From positions 1-24,628 of the forward strand of contig CAYWBI010000040.1 of assembly GCA_964456445.1 (NCBI GenBank): a stretch of DNA of 24,628 nucleotides, read 5' to 3'. Below the pieces are notes generated by a model. That model was not told where the DNA came from. It did no database searches and saw nothing but the letters and a program-made list of their open reading frames with translations. The translations under genes and the position numbers were made by a program. Source of the stretch: CAYWBI01 sp964456445. Lineage in GTDB: Bacteria > Calditrichota > Calditrichia > Calditrichales > J004. Of the stretch, positions 21,546 to 24,628 are shown piece by piece; positions within the stretch are counted from its first letter, which is position 1, and every line of letters starts with the position of its first letter.

Positions 21546-22631
21546 TCAGTAATTATTTTTTAGCATCTGTTCTTTTTGGGCCAGCATGAGATCGGCATCC
21601 ACCATTTTTTCCACAAGCAACCGGAAGGTGGTTTGCGGTTTCCAGCCCAGCATTTGTTCTGCTTTTGTCGCATCACCGATAAGCAATTCTACTTCCGTGG
21701 GGCGATAATAATTGGGGTCCACTTCAACCAGAACATCACCGGGTTTTAAAGAGGTGTCGAAGGCAACATCCATTGCGCCGATCCGTGCTTTTTCACTGGC
21801 GCCGCTTCCCTGCCACTCCAGTTTTATACCCAAACGGTCAAAAGCATGGTTTGTAAACTCCCGCACGGAATGTGTTTCCCCGGTGGCGAGGACAAAATCT
21901 TCCGGGTGATCCTGCTGAAGCATACGCCACATGCCTTCCACATATTCCCGGGCATACCCCCAGTCACGTTTTGCATCCATATTCCCGAGATACAGTTTGC
22001 TTTGTAATCCCAGGGCGATACGGGTAGCCGCCCGCGTTATCTTGCGCGTAACAAAGGTCTCACCACGGCGGGGGGATTCATGATTAAACAGAATGCCGTT
22101 ACAGGCAAACAGATGATAGGCTTCCCGATAATTGACGGTAATCCAGAAGGCGTATAATTTGGCGACGCCATAAGGGCTGCGTGGATAAAAAGGCGTCTTT
22201 TCCGTTTGAGGGATTTGCTGAACTTTACCAAAAAGCTCTGATGTGGACGCCTGGTAAAACTTTGTCTTTAAACCGGCTTCCTTAATCGCATCAAGAAAAC
22301 GCAGTGTTCCCGTGGCATCGACTTCGGCGGTGTATTCCGGGACCTGGAAAGAGACCCCGACATGACTTTGAGCGGCGAGATTGTATATTTCATCGGGTTG
22401 AACTTTTTCAAGAATACGATTTAAATTGGATGAATCGGTCAGATCTCCATAGTGCAGTACCATCTTGCGCGGGTCATCATGCGGGTCCTGATAAATATGT
22501 TCGAGCCGCTGGGTATTGAACGAGCTGGCACGGCGGATAATGCCATGAACCTGATACCCTTTTTCGATAAGCAGCTCAGTCAAATAACTGCCGTCCTGCC
22601 CGGTTATTCCGGTGATCAATGCTTTTTTCAT
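21546..22631 (-). CDS. gmd: GDP-mannose 4,6-dehydratase
   Basis: Gmd converts GDP-D-mannose to GDP-4-keto-6-deoxy-D-mannose. The 361-residue length is typical. It has 'GITGQDGSYLTELL' (8-21), 'NLAAQSHVGVSFQVP' (84-98), T130/E132 in 'YQASTSELFG', Y154/K158 in 'RSPYGVAKLYA', and 'LFNHESPRRGETFVTRKI' (181-198), a Gmd hallmark. With fcl downstream, it makes GDP-L-fucose, probably for a surface polysaccharide whose export protein may be the upstream Wzi-like barrel. AAGG lies 12 bases before the ATG. Confidence 0.96.
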   Translation of the reverse strand: MKKALITGITGQDGSYLTELLIEKGYQVHGIIRRASSFNTQRLEHIYQDPHDDPRKMVLHYGDLTDSSNLNRILEKVQPDEIYNLAAQSHVGVSFQVPEYTAEVDATGTLRFLDAIKEAGLKTKFYQASTSELFGKVQQIPQTEKTPFYPRSPYGVAKLYAFWITVNYREAYHLFACNGILFNHESPRRGETFVTRKITRAATRIALGLQSKLYLGNMDAKRDWGYAREYVEGMWRMLQQDHPEDFVLATGETHSVREFTNHAFDRLGIKLEWQGSGASEKARIGAMDVAFDTSLKPGDVLVEVDPNYYRPTEVELLIGDATKAEQMLGWKPQTTFRLLVEKMVDADLMLAQKEQMLKNNY

Positions 22632-22694
22632 GAAACAAACCTTTTTTAGGATGATGTTACAAAGTAATTTTTAAATTCAAAACGATCAAAATCA

Positions 22695-22750
22695 AATATC
22701 CAATATCCAATATCCAATATCCAATATCCAATATCCAATATCCAATATCC
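22695..22750. repeat. Heptamer tandem repeat (AATATCC, 8 copies)
   Basis: Eight perfect head-to-tail copies of AATATCC, with a ninth partial AAT. It lies between the Wzi-like gene and gmd. On the minus strand it spells a repeating GYWILDI frame (22646-22831) that has no other coding features and overlaps the Wzi-like gene, so I read it as a simple sequence repeat. Such arrays vary in copy number by slippage. Confidence 0.9.
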
Positions 22751-22775
22751 AATTAAAAAGCAAAATGGATAAGGG

Positions 22776-24179
22776 TCAAATTTTATTTGGAGAGAGGGCC
22801 CATCCAAGACGATAGGCAACGGAAAGCCCAAGATTAAAATCCTTATTCAACCGGCTGTTTTTAAACCAATAGCTCAGACGGCCCCGCACCAGGAAATCCG
22901 ATGAGAGATTATAATAACTATTTAGTGTCACGCCGCTCTGCGTTTTCACCGATCCAAAGGGAAATTTTTCGGAATAACCTTGTGCAACCGTGAAATTTTC
23001 ATAATCGGTGTTAAAGGAACCATAAACAGCCTCATCACCATATTGCAGAAAGGAGATGGTCATATCGCTCACCCATTTGGCAGTGCTGCGGAGGGTCAGG
23101 GTTGATTTTAATTCCCAAAAATTATTTCCCAGCCAATGCCCTATTGGATAGTTGCGGTTTAAATATTTCTCATAAGGATTAATTTCTACATTGAAGGTTC
23201 GATTGGCCACCCGGGTATAATTAAACTTCCAATCCAGCCCCGGCATAAGCTGGTTTGCACCGATGGTCATATTTAGCCCCCATTCCGTTGGCTCAAGATC
23301 GGTTGGCACCTTGTGATCGGCCTGCCAGTCATCAAGTAAAATTTCGGAATAAAAATACAGACTTTTATGATTCAGATATATTTCAAGCGACATCAGGTTA
23401 TTTCCATCGAGATGTTTTTTGTTTTTGCGATAGGGGTATAAAAAGATCAATGGGTTGGCAGCCATGAGATCGATGGATTTATTTACGCCACCATAAAGCA
23501 TTACATCATTAAAAGCCATATAGCCCCAGGGCAGGCGCACACTGATACGATGGCCGTTTATATGCCGCTGATAAATCTTGTTGTTTGAGGTAAGGGTTGT
23601 CGGACTGAGATAATAACTGCTTATTTTAAAATATCTGTTCTCAAAAGCCAGTTCGGCAAGGTCATAGGGATATTGATATTTTGAAAAAAGCAGATTTTCA
23701 TAAAAATACAGCCCGGGCATAAAATAGTCGCGGCCAAAACGGAGATTGAAATTTTTGCTTTTGTAACGCACAACAGCTACATCAAAAAACCCGCGTCCGT
23801 TTGCAAATTCATCTCCCCAAAAACTGCGTTGGGGATACACATATTTATCCCGGATGTTTTCCATGTTTACCCGCACATCAAAACTGAAGCTGTTGTTAAG
23901 ATGATAATGCAGGAAGGGAGATAGAAGAAAATGGCTGCCATCGTTATAGTTATCGTACGGGGTAAGCGCGCTGTTTTGCAGTTGGGCACCTGCTTCGATG
24001 CCTAAAATGGAAAGCTTCTGATTTGTCTGAGGCAGAACATTTTTATCAAAATCAAATTTATAGCTATTGGAATCGGGCAATTGCTGATGTTCGGCTGTAA
24101 AGATTAAAAAAGGATTTACGTTTATCTGAGCGAACCCAAATTGGATGCAAGCCAGTAAAGTCAGGGTTGTTTTTTTCAT
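22776..24179 (-). CDS. Wzi-like outer-membrane protein (capsule assembly family)
   Basis: This 467-residue protein starts with a signal peptide (MKKTTLTLLACIQFGFA, cut near residue 17). It continues as alternating aromatic and polar beta-strands to a C-terminal strand-rich end, as in a beta-barrel. The 'HRISVRLPWGYMAFNDVMLY' block, 'DLMAANPLIFLYPYRKNKK', 'NNLMSLEIYLNHKSLYFYSE' and 'LDDWQAD' resemble the Wzi capsule-assembly family, whose E. coli member binds capsule at the cell surface. Its position just before gmd and fcl supports a polysaccharide role. ATG 24179 has no clear Shine-Dalgarno, as is common in FCB-group genomes. Confidence in the barrel is high, in the family moderate. Confidence 0.78.
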   Translation of the reverse strand: MKKTTLTLLACIQFGFAQINVNPFLIFTAEHQQLPDSNSYKFDFDKNVLPQTNQKLSILGIEAGAQLQNSALTPYDNYNDGSHFLLSPFLHYHLNNSFSFDVRVNMENIRDKYVYPQRSFWGDEFANGRGFFDVAVVRYKSKNFNLRFGRDYFMPGLYFYENLLFSKYQYPYDLAELAFENRYFKISSYYLSPTTLTSNNKIYQRHINGHRISVRLPWGYMAFNDVMLYGGVNKSIDLMAANPLIFLYPYRKNKKHLDGNNLMSLEIYLNHKSLYFYSEILLDDWQADHKVPTDLEPTEWGLNMTIGANQLMPGLDWKFNYTRVANRTFNVEINPYEKYLNRNYPIGHWLGNNFWELKSTLTLRSTAKWVSDMTISFLQYGDEAVYGSFNTDYENFTVAQGYSEKFPFGSVKTQSGVTLNSYYNLSSDFLVRGRLSYWFKNSRLNKDFNLGLSVAYRLGWALSPNKI

Positions 24180-24303
24180 GCTTGGCCCGGTTGTTTGATG
24201 ATGCGGTTCATGGAATATTTATTATGTGTAAAACCCATAAGTAGTTCAATAATGTGTCTGTTTCGTTTTTAAGGGGAGAGGGTGTGGCGCCCTGTGAGGG
24301 GGA

Positions 24304-24627
24304 ACAACCCCCTTAATCCCCCTTTGATAAGGGGGAGATGGAGTATGGCATTCCCGTGGGAAAGAGGACAACCCCCTTAATCCCCCTTTGATAAGGGGGA
24401 GATGGAGTATGGCATCCCCGTGGGAGAGAGGACAACCCCCTTAATCCCCCTTTGGTAAGGGGGAGATGGTGCGATCCGCCCTGGGGGGGAGGACAACCCC
24501 CTTGGTCCCCCTTTGATAAGGGGGAGATGGATTGGCTCCCCTTAATTGGTAAGGGGGAGATGGAGTATGGCATCCCCGTGGGAAAGAGGACAACCCCCTT
24601 AATCCCCCTTTGGTAAGGGGGAGATGG
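24304..24627. repeat. Cluster of GC-rich hairpin repeats (about six copies)
   Basis: A 38-bp unit beginning ACAACCCCCTTAATCCCCCT occurs at 24304-24341, 24368-24405, 24432-24469, 24493-24530 and 24590-24627, with a partial copy at 24536-24563. Each contains a stem CCCCCTT/AAGGGGG with a 4-nt loop (TGAT or TGGT). The 26-bp joining segments (for example 24342-24367, AGTATGGCATTCCCGTGGGA...) are also repeated at three places, so the whole is an imperfect tandem array with a period of about 64 bp. It continues past the window edge. A frame on the minus strand (24313-24573) is made wholly of this repeat and is not a gene. Confidence 0.88.
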
Positions 24628-24628
24628 A

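Noticed and set aside
22646..22831. 61-codon frame with GYWILDI repeats
   Set aside because: It is generated by the heptamer array and overlaps the Wzi-like gene; no coding signal outside the repeat.
24313..24573. 86-codon open frame on the minus strand
   Set aside because: It consists entirely of the hairpin repeat, giving a low-complexity Pro/Gly/Ser product; there is no start site support.
24304..24627. CRISPR-like array of repeats and spacers
   Set aside because: The 'spacers' are themselves near-identical copies and the repeat is a GC-rich hairpin, with no cas gene in the window. It is a tandem repeat, not a CRISPR array.

Overview
The window reads as a chromosomal stretch of a Gram-negative bacterium with moderate G+C. 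It carries BamD and a Wzi-like outer-membrane barrel. It also has an FCB-style deoxynucleoside kinase, two response regulators, an HD-GYP protein and a small acidic-tailed membrane peptide. A place in the FCB superphylum, perhaps near Calditrichota, fits these genes. That is an inference from gene content, since there is no rRNA or other marker here. All protein genes supported here lie on the minus strand, so transcription runs from high to low coordinates.

Layout, in transcription order from the right edge. 24304-24628: a cluster of GC-rich hairpin repeats. 24179-20527: wzi-like barrel, a heptamer tandem repeat, gmd and fcl, ending in a good terminator; these make GDP-L-fucose and probably serve a capsule or exopolysaccharide. 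20337-17236: a cyclic-nucleotide-binding domain fused to a divergent phosphofructokinase, then folB, folK and a deoxynucleoside kinase. 17235-16737: non-coding DNA holding a probable 223-bp MITE. 16736-15296: a 59-residue membrane peptide and a GAF/HD-GYP protein. 15147-13170: a hypothetical envelope protein, bamD and nadD.

13136-10102: the most unusual block. It holds an orphan EutN/CcmL bacterial-microcompartment vertex protein, an ACT-domain protein (UPF0237) with an N-terminal extension that resembles a BMC encapsulation peptide, a UPF0210/DUF711 'PFL family' protein, and a stand-alone amidase that looks like the glutaminase half of NAD synthetase. nadD sits just upstream.

9996-4806: accB, accC, gcvH, two response regulators (one with a decayed GGDEF domain, one with a DUF4388 domain) and a short serA. 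4640-424: pdxS-pdxT (PLP synthase), cutA, an IF-2B-family protein, an AbrB-type protein, a PIN-domain protein and a YqeB-type molybdenum-hydroxylase accessory protein, tightly packed. 286-358: tRNA-Lys(UUU) with a near-consensus sigma70-type promoter and an intrinsic terminator. 1-240: intergenic repeats.

The best candidates for new biology are the EutN/ACT/DUF711 block and the CNB-phosphofructokinase fusion. All family assignments come from reading motifs by eye; no database search was run.
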